Of a DNA stretch of 45,090 nucleotides, positions 1-9,028 are shown in pieces; within the stretch, counting starts at the first letter, position 1, and every line of letters starts with the position of its first letter. The DNA comes from CAYWGR01 sp964458015 (GTDB lineage: Bacteria > Planctomycetota > Planctomycetia > Pirellulales > Thermoguttaceae). The position numbers and the translations under genes are program-made. The notes under the pieces were generated by a model. That model made no database searches. It was given only the letters and a program-made list of their open reading frames with translations, and was not told the DNA's origin. The stretch lies in assembly GCA_964458015.1 (NCBI GenBank), contig CAYWGR010000019.1, positions 1-45,090 of the forward strand, read 5' to 3'.

Positions 1-793
1 TCCCCTCTCCCCTCTTCTCTAATCTGGCCGTGAGCTTGCCGATGGAAAGATATCCGCCGTCGCGGGAATCGACTTGATAGGCACAGGGGCCCTGCAAAAT
101 TACTTTCGCGCCGGTGTCGTAGGTGATTTCCATGAGGCCCGAGGTCAAGGCAAATTTCCGGCCAAGTGCCACATTGGCCCGATTGACGGTAGCCGTTTGA
201 ACATCGGCCCAATGCACGTCGGACATGGCCGTCACTTGGCCGACAAACTCCAGTTGATTTGCCGCGCTATCATGTTTTCGGTCCGCGGAACCTGCCTTGG
301 AACGCTCATCGAGGGCAATTTGCCGCGGGATGTCGATCTGATACATCCACGCCCCGAAAATGCCCACGCTCAAAATCAGCAGCGAAAACAGGTTCGAGAA
401 TAAAAAAGGATGAGCGACGTAAAGGGGAGACGGGGAAGGGGAAAGCGGAGAGATCGAATCGGAAGTATCAAGGATAATCGCAAGCGAAGGCGTCGGATTG
501 GTGGTGGGAAGCGGAAAATCGGAAATTAGTGATTTGCCGGTTTCTATCCCCTCTCCTCGCTCCTCTCTACCCTCTCCACATTCCTCGCTCCCCTCTTCAT
601 ACTCTTCTCGGCCCTCGCTTTTCCACTGTAGCCATGCATGGATTTCCATGAAATCCAGATAATAGGTGCGAGCCGCGGGATCGTCCTGCAACAAATGGAG
701 CAATTTGGCTTGGTCCGCCTCGTTCAATTGTCCATCGGCCAATTGGCCCAACAGCAGAATCAATTCGTCGTTCACGTTCGGGATCGCGTTCAT
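1..793 (-). CDS. FecR-like anti-sigma/membrane protein, partial at left edge
   Basis: An uninterrupted minus-strand frame starts at the ATG at 793 and is still open at base 1 (264 codons visible). The ATG overlaps the stop of the sigma-factor gene by four bases (ATGA), so the two are translationally coupled. The first 55 residues look like the short helical region of planctomycete anti-sigma/FecR proteins. A Glu/Gly/Arg-rich stretch (residues 58-82, from a purine-rich repeat) and a Ser/Pro-rich linker follow. One membrane segment lies near residues 129-150. After it comes a FecR-type beta-rich region (about 195-260, with GAKVILQGPCAY). FecR proteins normally sense or transmit a periplasmic signal to the partner ECF sigma factor; planctomycete members often carry a C-terminal LamG domain, which would lie outside this window. 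Family is clear; signal unknown. Confidence 0.8.
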   Translation of the reverse strand, partial: MNAIPNVNDELILLLGQLADGQLNEADQAKLLHLLQDDPAARTYYLDFMEIHAWLQWKSEGREEYEEGSEECGEGREERGEGIETGKSLISDFPLPTTNPTPSLAIILDTSDSISPLSPSPSPLYVAHPFLFSNLFSLLILSVGIFGAWMYQIDIPRQIALDERSKAGSADRKHDSAANQLEFVGQVTAMSDVHWADVQTATVNRANVALGRKFALTSGLMEITYDTGAKVILQGPCAYQVDSRDGGYLSIGKLTARLEKRGEG

Positions 794-1320
794 GAAGGCG
801 TTCTCCCGGTCATCTTGCGTTGGATGCAAGTCAACAACGTGTGACGAATGCGCGACAAGGTTACGGAAAGCACGGCGGCCGACTGCCCTAGTTTGCGGGC
901 AATCTCTTGAACCGAACCACCCAAGGCATAGCGTTCTTGCACCAGTTTGCGCTGCGGAGGCGGCAACTCTTCGACGCAATCATCCAACAAGGCAATCGCA
1001 CCCTCTGGATCCCGATGGCGATGCTCCGCCTCGTCGGCCAATTTCTGGAAAAGCACCTCGTCGAAAAATACGTGCCGATCGCGCCGCCGGTCGCGATGAT
1101 GGGCCAAAATTTTGAATCGGGCAATCTTATAGGCCCAGGCCAGGAAGTTCGTGCCCTCGACGAACTCGGACGACCGACGCCACATCACTAGATTCACATC
1201 CTGAAGCACATCGCCGGCGTCGTCCCGATTGGGCAGCAGCGACAGGATGTAGGCATAGAGCATCGGCTGACACCCTGTCAGGTGGCGAACAAACCGTTCT
1301 TGGAAATCTTCAGGTTTCAT
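790..1320 (-). CDS. ECF-family RNA polymerase sigma factor
   Basis: This 176-residue protein has the two-domain ECF layout: a sigma-2 region (about residues 10-80, with RDDAGDVLQDVNLVMWRR) and a sigma-4 helix-turn-helix (about 110-170, with GGSVQEIARKLGQS). The sequence resembles the Rhodopirellula/Verrucomicrobium-type ECF subfamily. The gene overlaps the downstream FecR-like gene by ATGA, the usual pairing of an ECF sigma factor with its membrane regulator. It is transcribed divergently from the GAF-HlyD gene across 265 bases. Its regulon cannot be read from the sequence; autoregulation is typical of the family but not shown here. Confidence 0.9.
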   Translation of the reverse strand: MKPEDFQERFVRHLTGCQPMLYAYILSLLPNRDDAGDVLQDVNLVMWRRSSEFVEGTNFLAWAYKIARFKILAHHRDRRRDRHVFFDEVLFQKLADEAEHRHRDPEGAIALLDDCVEELPPPQRKLVQERYALGGSVQEIARKLGQSAAVLSVTLSRIRHTLLTCIQRKMTGRTPS

Positions 1321-1585
1321 TCGCGGGGCTCGAAGGTCGAACGGCCTTGGTTCTTGCCGCTCTCCCCTATTGGTGTTATTCCTCTTCGCTACCTCTCTCC
1401 GTCAGTCATATTCCAGAAGCCAATCTCTATCTTAACAAGAATCATTTGATTTTTTCGTGCCGAATATGAGGATTACGAGGAATGGGCAGAATGCGCTATG
1501 TGAAAAACCATGTCGATTCATGTTATTAGCTGCGTAACCTCAAGCTAACCTTGAACATAGGCACAAAACCGAGTACATAGCTGAT
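1321..1585. promoter_or_regulatory. Divergent intergenic region between sigma factor and GAF-HlyD gene
   Basis: This 265-base gap must hold promoters for both directions. On the plus strand the best candidate is TTGAAC (1551-1556), a 17-base spacer, then TACATA (1574-1579), only six bases before the ATG at 1586. The match to the -10 consensus is weak, and it would give an almost leaderless mRNA. No clear -10/-35 pair was found for the minus direction. No ORF or hairpin stands out. Confidence 0.3.
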
Positions 1586-4201
1586 ATGAGCATCGAACAA
1601 TCGGTCGACACACAACTTATCGAACAAACCAAGCAGCAAATCCGCGCCTTGGTAGCAGAGATCGCACAGCTCTCGAAAGCGGAAATGGCTCCCGAGGCAT
1701 TCTATGCGGAATTTCTGCCCCGGATCGTCTCGGCTCTTGCGGCCGTCGGCGGCGCGGTTTGGACCAAGAACGCCGAAGGCCAGTTGGCGCTTCAGTATCA
1801 GGTCAACATTCAAGAGACGCATCTGCGCGAGAACGAAAACCAGGCTCAGCATTCCAAGCTGCTCTACAAGACCTTGGCCGAGGGCGAAGGCGCTCTGGTT
1901 CCGCCGCATACCGGTCCCGGCGATCTCCAGCAGGCCGGTCAAGAAACACCCGCCGCGAACCCCACTGATTTTCTCTTGGTCTTGGGCCTACTGAAGATCG
2001 ACGTGGAAGCGATCGGGATCGTCGAGATATTCCAGCGTGCCGAGGCCGGTCCGAATACGCAAAAAGGCTATCTGCGTTTCGTCATGCAGATGTGCGAGCT
2101 GGCCTGTGAGTTCCTTAAAAGCCATAAACTGCGGCATTTTTCCGATCGGCAATCGCTGTGGACCCAGTTGGAGGATTTCACCCGCGCGGTCCATGCCTCG
2201 CTCGATCCGCGCGAAGCGGCCTACACGATCGCCAACGAGGGCCGCCGGCTGATCGAATGCGACCGCGTCAGCGTGGCCATTCGCAGCGGAAAAAAATGCC
2301 ACATTGAAGCCGTCAGCGGCCAAGACCTTTTCGACAAGCGGTCGAACACGATTCGGCTGCTCGGCAAGCTGGCCTCGGCCGCGGTCGCCACGGGCGAAGC
2401 GGTTTGGTATGCTGGCGACACCAGCGATCTGCCGCCCCAGGTGGAAGACGCCGTGCAAGAGTATGTCGACGAATCGCACTCGAAAACGGTGGCTGTCTTG
2501 CCGCTCCAGCGGCCGGCTCCGCCCGAGGAAGACGACCGAAACAAACGCACCGAGCCCGAAGAACCGATCGGCGCCTTGATTATCGAGCAGATCGAGGATA
2601 GCCGCGTTACCGACAGCCTGAAGCAAAGGGCCGATGTGGTTTGCCGGCATAGCTCGACAGCCATGGCCAACGCCATGGAGCATCAGAGTTTGTTCCTGAT
2701 GCCGCTGTGGCGCAGCATCGGCAAGCTGAGTTGGGTGATTCACGCGCGAACGCTCCCGAAAACCCTCTCGATCACCGGCGCTATATTGGCCGTTCTGCTG
2801 GTCGTGGCTCTCTGGCCGGCGCGTTTTACGTTGGAGGCATCCGGCACGCTCGAACCGACATGGCGGCAGGATGTTTTCGCCGGCGTTGACGGCGTCGTGC
2901 AAGAGATGTATCCCAACTGCGATCACGGCAAGCTGGTCAAAAAAGACGAGCCCTTGCTGCTGCTTCGCAATACCGACCTGGAAGTGGCGCTAAGCGACGT
3001 TCAAGGACAGCGGATGGCCGCCAACGAGCGTCTGTTTGCCGTGCAACGTTCTTTAGTCGAGGAAAAGAAACTCTCGATCGACGACCGCAACCGTCTTAGC
3101 GGCGAGCAGGCGGAACTTAAGCAGAAACTAGAGTCGCTCGACGCCCAATGGGGGTTATACAAATCCAAGCAAGCCGAGCTAAGTGTAAAAAGCCCCATCA
3201 ACGGCATTGTGATTACCTGGGATCTGCGAAATCGTTTGATTCATCGGCCCGTGCAGCGAGGGCAAGTGCTGCTCCGCGTGGCCGATCCTTCGGGCCCTTG
3301 GCAGTTGGAATTGAAGATGCCCGAGAAACGCATGGGCTATCTCATCGCCATGCAACAATCGCTCTACGATCAGTCGCGAGAGCAATTACGCAAACTGCTC
3401 CGCGAAAACATTGCCGCGAAACTCAGCAAAGCTGCCGCCGAAACGCCGCCGGTCGCCAAGGAGACGGCGACGGCTGAAATCAAGGAAACCGCGCCGACCG
3501 AGGTAAAAGAAACCGCGACGGCAGAAGCCAACGTGGCAACTGGAGAAAAGGCAACCCCGGAAGGTCAAACCGCGACCGAAGAAACTCCCAAGCAAGAAGG
3601 CGAGGCAACGGCCGAGGAAAAGCCGACGCCGGAAGCTGAAAAAACCTTGGATGAAAAAGTGGATGCCGAGGTGGAAACCCAGTTGGCCTCCGTTCCCGAC
3701 GAAAAATTGCACGATCGCATCCTTGCGGAATTCCAGGCAAGGCTGGTCGATCAATTGCAAAAAATCCTTGGCAATGTAACCGACGAGGCCACCCGGGCCA
3801 AGCTCGCCGAAGTTTTGCGCGAGCCGACGTATGACAATGCTTGGAACAAACTCCAGATGGTTCTGCCGGAGATCACCGACGAAAATCTGTCGGCCCAGCT
3901 TCGCGAAATCACGCACGAGCAACTGGCCGATCAATTAGAGGTATCCTATATTCTGGCTACCGAGCCCGGCACCACGCGCTATGGGCGGGTGCAAGAGATT
4001 CACCGCAGCGCGGAAATCCGCGGCGACGAGGGCAACACCGTGCTTATCAAAGTGGCCATCGACAAGTCGGAACTGCCCGACCTCCGGCCCGGCGCCACGG
4101 TAACGGCCCAGGTCGATTGCGGCCGAAGCATCATGGGCTACGTGTTGCTCCACGATGTGGTCTCCTTCATCCAATCGCGAATTTTATTCCGCTATTTCTA
4201 G
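1586..4201 (+). CDS. GAF-domain HlyD-family membrane adaptor
   Basis: An 871-residue protein. Residues 20-180 resemble a degenerate GAF fold and 185-365 a second GAF-like domain; both precede the only membrane segment (about 392-412). After it comes an HlyD/RND adaptor: a lipoyl half-motif (about 420-470), a coiled-coil hairpin (470-535) and a second lipoyl half with SPINGIVITWDLRNR. A long Glu/Thr/Ala-rich insertion (about 615-700) interrupts the adaptor before the C-terminal beta-barrel (about 790-850). The topology suggests cytosolic sensing coupled to a periplasmic adaptor. The next two genes are also HlyD-related, so the three probably form one envelope complex. Substrate is unknown. The repetitive insertion is unusual for the family. 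Confidence 0.8.
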   Translation: MSIEQSVDTQLIEQTKQQIRALVAEIAQLSKAEMAPEAFYAEFLPRIVSALAAVGGAVWTKNAEGQLALQYQVNIQETHLRENENQAQHSKLLYKTLAEGEGALVPPHTGPGDLQQAGQETPAANPTDFLLVLGLLKIDVEAIGIVEIFQRAEAGPNTQKGYLRFVMQMCELACEFLKSHKLRHFSDRQSLWTQLEDFTRAVHASLDPREAAYTIANEGRRLIECDRVSVAIRSGKKCHIEAVSGQDLFDKRSNTIRLLGKLASAAVATGEAVWYAGDTSDLPPQVEDAVQEYVDESHSKTVAVLPLQRPAPPEEDDRNKRTEPEEPIGALIIEQIEDSRVTDSLKQRADVVCRHSSTAMANAMEHQSLFLMPLWRSIGKLSWVIHARTLPKTLSITGAILAVLLVVALWPARFTLEASGTLEPTWRQDVFAGVDGVVQEMYPNCDHGKLVKKDEPLLLLRNTDLEVALSDVQGQRMAANERLFAVQRSLVEEKKLSIDDRNRLSGEQAELKQKLESLDAQWGLYKSKQAELSVKSPINGIVITWDLRNRLIHRPVQRGQVLLRVADPSGPWQLELKMPEKRMGYLIAMQQSLYDQSREQLRKLLRENIAAKLSKAAAETPPVAKETATAEIKETAPTEVKETATAEANVATGEKATPEGQTATEETPKQEGEATAEEKPTPEAEKTLDEKVDAEVETQLASVPDEKLHDRILAEFQARLVDQLQKILGNVTDEATRAKLAEVLREPTYDNAWNKLQMVLPEITDENLSAQLREITHEQLADQLEVSYILATEPGTTRYGRVQEIHRSAEIRGDEGNTVLIKVAIDKSELPDLRPGATVTAQVDCGRSIMGYVLLHDVVSFIQSRILFRYF

Positions 4202-4205
4202 AAAC

Positions 4206-5105
4206 ATGAAAGATATTGCCATGCGGCATTTAATGTGTCTGACGGTTTTTGTAGCTGTTTTGCCGGCTTTATCTCTCTCCGCCGCGGCAGAGACGATAAC
4301 GCTGCCCAACTGCCTGCTCTCGCTGGATGCCGAAGTGTTGATGCCGGCGCAGGAGGCGGGCGTATTGACGAAAATTCCCGTCCGCGAGGGCCAGCAAGTG
4401 TCCAAAGGCGATCTGCTGGCGCAAATCGACGATACCCTGCCGCGTCTGCAACAAAACGTGGCCATTAACAAACTGAAGGCTGCCCTGCGTGAGGCCGAGG
4501 ACGATGTTTCCGTCCGCTATTCGACAGCCGCCGCCAAAGTGGCCGAAGCCGATTATCTGCAAGCCATGGAAGCGAATAAGAAGGTTCAAGGCGTGGTTCC
4601 GCAGGCCGAAGTGCGCCGCCTGCTGCTGAAACAACGCGAAATGGAACTCTCGATCGAGAAATCGCAGAAAGAAAGAGACGTGGCCGGTTTGCAGGCCAAA
4701 GTGAACGAGGCTGAATTGGCAGCCGCGGCCGCCAACCTTGAACGTCGCCGCCTCGTCGCCCCCTTGGATGCCGTTGTGATCGAACTGTCGCATCACGAAG
4801 GCGAGTGGGTGCAGCCGGGCGATCCCGTCATGCGACTGGTCCGCGTCGATTTGCTCCGCGTCGAGGGCTTTTTGAATGTCAAGAACTATCGTCCCTCTCA
4901 AATTCAAGGGCGGCCGGTCGAAGTCGTCGTTTCATTGGCACGCGGAAAACAAGAAACGTTTCCGGGTAAAATCGTCTACGTCAAACCGCTGATCGAAGCC
5001 GGCGGCGAGTTCCTCATTCGGGCCGAAGTGCAGAATCGCCAGGAAAACGGCTTCTGGATCCTCAGCCCCGGACTTAAGGCGGAAATGACCATCCAGTTGA
5101 AATAA
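4206..5105 (+). CDS. Secreted HlyD/RND-type periplasmic adaptor
   Basis: Translation from ATG 4206 (or in-frame ATG 4221) gives a signal peptide ending near LSLSAAAE, so the longer frame from 4155, which overlaps the previous gene, is not preferred. The mature protein has the split lipoyl domain of RND/HlyD adaptors (PVREGQQVSKGDLLAQIDD early and RLVAPLDAVVIEL later), flanking an Ala/Glu-rich coiled coil (about residues 75-185), then a beta-barrel. At about 299 residues it is short for the family. It starts four bases after the GAF-HlyD stop and is surely cotranscribed with it. No inner-membrane pump gene is adjacent, so the transport partner is unknown. Confidence 0.85.
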   Translation: MKDIAMRHLMCLTVFVAVLPALSLSAAAETITLPNCLLSLDAEVLMPAQEAGVLTKIPVREGQQVSKGDLLAQIDDTLPRLQQNVAINKLKAALREAEDDVSVRYSTAAAKVAEADYLQAMEANKKVQGVVPQAEVRRLLLKQREMELSIEKSQKERDVAGLQAKVNEAELAAAAANLERRRLVAPLDAVVIELSHHEGEWVQPGDPVMRLVRVDLLRVEGFLNVKNYRPSQIQGRPVEVVVSLARGKQETFPGKIVYVKPLIEAGGEFLIRAEVQNRQENGFWILSPGLKAEMTIQLK

Positions 5106-5170
5106 GAAATTCCAATGTTCAAGGATCCATGTTCAATAGATCGGTACAGATGCCCGACCGTTTGGCGATG

Positions 5171-5212
5171 GAACATTGGTCATTGAACCTTGAATTTTGA
5201 ACCTTGTACCTT
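5171..5212. repeat. Tandem heptamers of GAACATT/GAACCTT type
   Basis: Six consecutive 7-base units: GAACATT, GGTCATT, GAACCTT, GAATTTT, GAACCTT, GTACCTT. They fill the gap between the secreted HlyD gene and the M50-HlyD gene. The first 24 bases recur exactly in the array at 26479-26555. Confidence 0.75.
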
Positions 5213-5223
5213 CTTCATGACGC

Positions 5224-7461
5224 ATGGTTACTCTCCGCGACAGTTTGCAGTCTAGTTCCGCTCGGGCGCTTACGATTCGAATGCGGCCCGACTTGGTTGC
5301 GCAGAGACAACATTATCTCGGCCGCAGTTATTGGATCATTAAAGACCCCATCGGCCTGAACTACTTCCGCTTTCAGGAAGAAGAGTACGCCATTCTCCAG
5401 ATGCTCGACGGCCAGACGAGCTTGGACGAAATCAAAGACCGTTTCGAGGAAGAGTTTCCGCCTCAAAAGATCACCTTGGACGAATTGCAGCAGTTTTTGG
5501 GGATGTTGCACCGCAGCGGCCTGGTCGTGGCGGACGCCGCCGGCCAGGGACGCCAGCTTCACAAACGCCGCGACGAACGCAAACGCAAGGAACTGGTTGC
5601 CGCGCTGACGAATATCCTTTGCATCCGTTTCAAGGGCATCGATCCCGAGCGGCTGCTCAACTGGCTTTATCCCCACGTGCAATGGTTCTTCTCTCCGATC
5701 ACTGCGGTCCTCTGTTTGTTGACGGCCCTGACGGCCCTGACGCTGGTCATTGTGGAATTCGACGTATTCCAGGCCAAACTGCCCGAATTCCAACAGTTTT
5801 TCAGCATTCACAATGCCTTTCTCCTGGCCTGCGTATTGGGCGTTACGAAAGTTTTTCACGAATTCGGCCACGGCCTGATGTGCAAGCATTTTGGCGGCGA
5901 ATGCCATGAAATGGGCGTGATGGTCCTTGTGCTGACGCCGTGCCTTTATTGCAATGTCTCCGACTCATGGATGCTGCCCAACAAATGGCATAGGGCCGCC
6001 ATCGGCGCTGCCGGCATTTACGTCGAAGTGATGTTGTCGGCGGTCTGCACCTTTCTATGGTGGTTCTCCGCGCCGGGGTTGTTTCACAACCTATGCCTCA
6101 ACGTGATGTTTATCTCGTCGGCCACGACGATCATCTTCAACGCCAACCCTTTGCTGCGTTACGACGGTTATTATGTCCTGTCCGACTTGGTCGAAATTCC
6201 CAATCTGCGGCAAAAGGCCTCTTCGATCCTCAATCGCAAGTTAGGCCAATGGTTTTTAGGGCTGGAACCGCCCGAAGATCCCTTCCTACCGCAGCGCAAT
6301 CAGATATTTTTCGCGTTATATTCCGTTGCCGCGGCGGTCTATCGCTGGGTGGTGGCTCTTTCCATCTGCTGGTTCCTCTACCAGCTTTTCGAGTCTTACG
6401 ATCTGAAAGTGATAGGCCAGATCGTCGTACTTATGTCCTTATACGGTTTGCTCATCATGCCGCTCTATCAGCTAGGCAAGTTTTTTTACGTGCCGGGGAG
6501 GCTCGAACAAGTGAAAAAACCGCGTTTCTACACCAGTCTGGGCGTGCTGAGTGCAATTCTATTGGCAGTGCTTTTTCTTCCGCTGCCGCATAGCATTATC
6601 TGCACGCTGGAAATCCAAGCCCGCGACGCCGCGCCGGTCTATGTCGATGTGGCGGGGCAACTTATCGAACGCGATGTCGTGATCGGTCAGCAAGTCGTCA
6701 AAGACCAGTTCCTTGCCCGACTGCGCAGCACCGAAATCGACCTGGCGGTGGCCAAGCTTGAAGGCCAAGCCAATGAATATCGCACGAAACTCGATAGCCT
6801 GATGCACCAAAGTTTCCGCGATCACCGCGCAGCGGCTCAAATTCCTCAGGTCCAAGAGGCGCTGCGTGCCGTCGAGGATCAGCTTGTTCAAAAGAAACAG
6901 GATCAACAGCGGTTGCGGCTGATCGCGCCGGCTTCCGGCACGGTTTTGCCCCCGTCGCTGAATCCCAAACGCGATAATGACGACGAACGCTTGCCCTCGT
7001 GGTCCGGCACGCCGCTAGACCCCGAAAATCTCGGCGCCTATCTCGAACAAGGCACGTTGTTTTGCCAGATCGGCAATCCCAAGCAACTCGAAGCGGTTAT
7101 GATTGTCGATCAGGCCGACCGCAACCTGATTCGCGAAGGCCAGAAGGTAGATCTCAATCTCGAAGGCATGTCCTTTTCCACGTTGCACAGCGAAATCCAG
7201 GAAATCGCCGAATCGGAACTAAAAGTCAGTCCCCAACGTCTCTCGACCAAGCACGGCGGCGAGCTGCCCACCAAAACCGATCCACAAACCGGCGCCGAAA
7301 GACCGATGAGCACTTCGTACCAAGCCTGCGCGCCGATCGATGACACGACCGGCGCGATCCGCCTCGGCATCCGCGGCCAAGCCCGGGTCTATACCGATTG
7401 GGTTTCCCTAGGGACGCGATTCTGGTGGATGCTGGCCCAGACGTTTAACTTTAAGATGTGA
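5224..7461 (+). CDS. PqqD-like / M50 metallopeptidase / HlyD fusion membrane protein
   Basis: A 745-residue polytopic protein. Residues 40-105 resemble a PqqD-like winged-helix domain. Membrane segments begin near 155. The zinc motif HEFGH is at 212-216 and the second M50 (site-2 protease) motif, NPLLRYDG, at 308-315, so the peptidase core looks intact. Further membrane segments run to about 455. The C-terminal 290 residues are an HlyD adaptor: lipoyl half LIERDVVIGQQVVKDQFL, coiled coil near 500-565, second half near RLIAPASGTVLPPS. The architecture resembles peptide-maturation and export proteins in which a protease is joined to an efflux adaptor. It is the last gene of the three-gene adaptor cluster. 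The ATG at 5224 is the first good start after the heptamer repeat. Confidence 0.85.
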   Translation: MVTLRDSLQSSSARALTIRMRPDLVAQRQHYLGRSYWIIKDPIGLNYFRFQEEEYAILQMLDGQTSLDEIKDRFEEEFPPQKITLDELQQFLGMLHRSGLVVADAAGQGRQLHKRRDERKRKELVAALTNILCIRFKGIDPERLLNWLYPHVQWFFSPITAVLCLLTALTALTLVIVEFDVFQAKLPEFQQFFSIHNAFLLACVLGVTKVFHEFGHGLMCKHFGGECHEMGVMVLVLTPCLYCNVSDSWMLPNKWHRAAIGAAGIYVEVMLSAVCTFLWWFSAPGLFHNLCLNVMFISSATTIIFNANPLLRYDGYYVLSDLVEIPNLRQKASSILNRKLGQWFLGLEPPEDPFLPQRNQIFFALYSVAAAVYRWVVALSICWFLYQLFESYDLKVIGQIVVLMSLYGLLIMPLYQLGKFFYVPGRLEQVKKPRFYTSLGVLSAILLAVLFLPLPHSIICTLEIQARDAAPVYVDVAGQLIERDVVIGQQVVKDQFLARLRSTEIDLAVAKLEGQANEYRTKLDSLMHQSFRDHRAAAQIPQVQEALRAVEDQLVQKKQDQQRLRLIAPASGTVLPPSLNPKRDNDDERLPSWSGTPLDPENLGAYLEQGTLFCQIGNPKQLEAVMIVDQADRNLIREGQKVDLNLEGMSFSTLHSEIQEIAESELKVSPQRLSTKHGGELPTKTDPQTGAERPMSTSYQACAPIDDTTGAIRLGIRGQARVYTDWVSLGTRFWWMLAQTFNFKM

Positions 7462-7580
7462 TCGCCAATTTCAATTCAAACATGCACTTCGCTGCCTGTT
7501 TACCCTTCGGGAAGACAGACTGTTTTTTGAAAATGGATGCTACTTTGAATTGGAAACCACGTATAATAGTCTTTGTAGAG

Positions 7581-7631
7581 TGCGTGAAACGCATCATTCC
7601 GTTTGAATCCTGGTGTGTTTCACGCATCCTA
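7581..7631. repeat. Inverted repeat upstream of the 7663 gene
   Basis: TGCGTGAAAC (7581-7590) and GTTTCACGCA (7617-7626) are perfect inverted copies around a 26-base loop. The right arm continues into a sequence (7613-7631) whose reverse complement TAGGATGCGTGAAACACAC resembles TAGGATGCATAAAACGCAC at 8343-8361, on the far side of the gene. This suggests a REP-like or MITE-like element. A TATAAT box lies just upstream at 7562-7567 without a well-spaced -35. Confidence 0.55.
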
Positions 7632-7662
7632 TAATACTGGCTCTCTGCCAGAAACACCAATA

Positions 7663-8310
7663 ATGGAACACGAGATTGCCATCCAACTCATCCTTGGATA
7701 CCTGCCTTTGGTTGTAGGCATGATGCTCGGACTGACACTAGGTCCGATTATCGTATTTTGGCCAAATCTGCTTCTTCAAGCGTTCCACATGACCACGCCT
7801 TGCAAAAATCTTCCAAGAGGTTTCGGTTTTGTAGGAATTGGGCTCATAGTAGTTGGGCTATGGTCGCTACTGTTGATTTGCATGAGCCCATCGCCATGGA
7901 ATCAATATAACGTCATGAAGCAAGTTCTAACGGCATCGGCCGACGAAATCACGTCAGTAGAAATTATTCCGTGGGGATTCCGAGCCGGAGATGACACTTC
8001 TGAAAAACCGCTAGTAATACGGAACGATGTTCACCTAAGACAGCTCTGCAACTGCCTAAGCAAATCCCAGTCCTGGAATCTCGGTGGTGTGGGCAATACC
8101 CGGAATTATAAACTAAGACTCTATCGAGCAACTGGAAAAGATACTTGCCTTATTGAAAACGCAGGAAATGGAACTGTTTTGCTCGTAATTTATAATCATG
8201 ATGAAGGTTGGCTAACAATCGGTAATCCTATCGGAACCTTTCGCTGTGATGCACTGGGACCATTAGTCGATTCTTGGAGACAAAAAAACAATAGCAACGG
8301 GACTCTTTGA
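7663..8310 (+). CDS. Hypothetical membrane protein, AT-richer than neighbours
   Basis: I do not recognise this protein. From ATG 7663 (chosen because the longer frame from 7603 runs through the inverted repeat) it is 215 residues. Two membrane segments lie near residues 10-35 and 53-75. The rest (about 80-215) is a soluble domain with a beta-rich look (ITSVEIIPWGFRAGDD; WTIGNP-like end). Codon use is visibly more A/T-rich than in surrounding genes, and related short repeats flank the gene on both sides. Both points hint at later acquisition. Confidence 0.65.
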   Translation: MEHEIAIQLILGYLPLVVGMMLGLTLGPIIVFWPNLLLQAFHMTTPCKNLPRGFGFVGIGLIVVGLWSLLLICMSPSPWNQYNVMKQVLTASADEITSVEIIPWGFRAGDDTSEKPLVIRNDVHLRQLCNCLSKSQSWNLGGVGNTRNYKLRLYRATGKDTCLIENAGNGTVLLVIYNHDEGWLTIGNPIGTFRCDALGPLVDSWRQKNNSNGTL

Positions 8311-8342
8311 GAGAAAGGGCGTCTTCTGCCCAATGTTCCCTG

Positions 8343-8361
8343 TAGGATGCATAAAACGCAC
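8343..8361 (+). repeat. Downstream copy of the TAGGATGC repeat
   Basis: TAGGATGCATAAAACGCAC lies 33 bases after the 7663 gene and differs by three bases from the inverted-orientation copy at 7613-7631. The pair brackets the gene in opposite orientations. Confidence 0.45.
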
Positions 8362-8477
8362 GACGATGCAAATAGGCAGTGCGTTGATATAGTTGGGATC
8401 TTTTTGCAGGGCGTTTAGACGACACGATAGGCTTTGCAGCAGCCAAATCTCAGCGAAGAGCGACGCCAATCGAACGG

Positions 8478-8807
8478 CTACGCTTCGGAAGCGTCGTCGT
8501 CTTTTCGGCCGAAGAACATGCCGGCGAGACGGTAAAGAATCAGCAAAAAGAAGGCGCCGATCGTCGCGGCGAGAAAGCCCAGCGGGCTGATGGGGTTCAA
8601 AGGGTGGTTGGGAAAGAGCCAGCTCAACCCCAGCAGGCCGATCATGCTGCCGACGATGCCCATGACCATCGCCAGGAAAGGGCCGACGGATTTACGCTGA
8701 GGCAGGATGACGGTTGCCAGCAGGCCGGCGAGTGTGCCGAAGCCGACCCAAATCAACACGACGTTGACCCATTGCTGCGCGGCGGGGGAAAGAGCAAACT
8801 CGGACAT
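8478..8807 (-). CDS. GlsB/YeaQ/YmgE-like small membrane protein
   Basis: The frame is open up to 9005, but the region upstream of residue 67 has no sensible protein sequence. The ATG at 8807 (MSEFALSPAAQQW) is preferred, giving 109 residues with three hydrophobic segments. The Gly-rich middle (LAMVMGIVGSMIGLL) fits the transglycosylase-associated/GlsB family, small envelope proteins of unclear function often linked to stress. The C-terminus is charged (FFGRKDDDASEA) and probably cytosolic. No strong ribosome-binding site is visible before this ATG, so the start is moderately uncertain. Confidence 0.7.
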   Translation of the reverse strand: MSEFALSPAAQQWVNVVLIWVGFGTLAGLLATVILPQRKSVGPFLAMVMGIVGSMIGLLGLSWLFPNHPLNPISPLGFLAATIGAFFLLILYRLAGMFFGRKDDDASEA

Positions 8808-9028
8808 ACCGGTTGGTGTACGAACAAAAAATGTCCTTGCGTTGCCGACGCTCCAGGGGGTGCCAACGAATCGGCACTCACATCCTGGGACGCCAGCAAC
8901 GCAAGGCGCCGTCCCCCCCCGCAATGCCATCGACGTGCGATACCATTCCCCTTCATGCTTGACCGGCATGTCGGGCAATCGTTCCGCAGAGGCGTCGATC
9001 GGCATTCGGCGTGTACTGCCTTAAGCGA

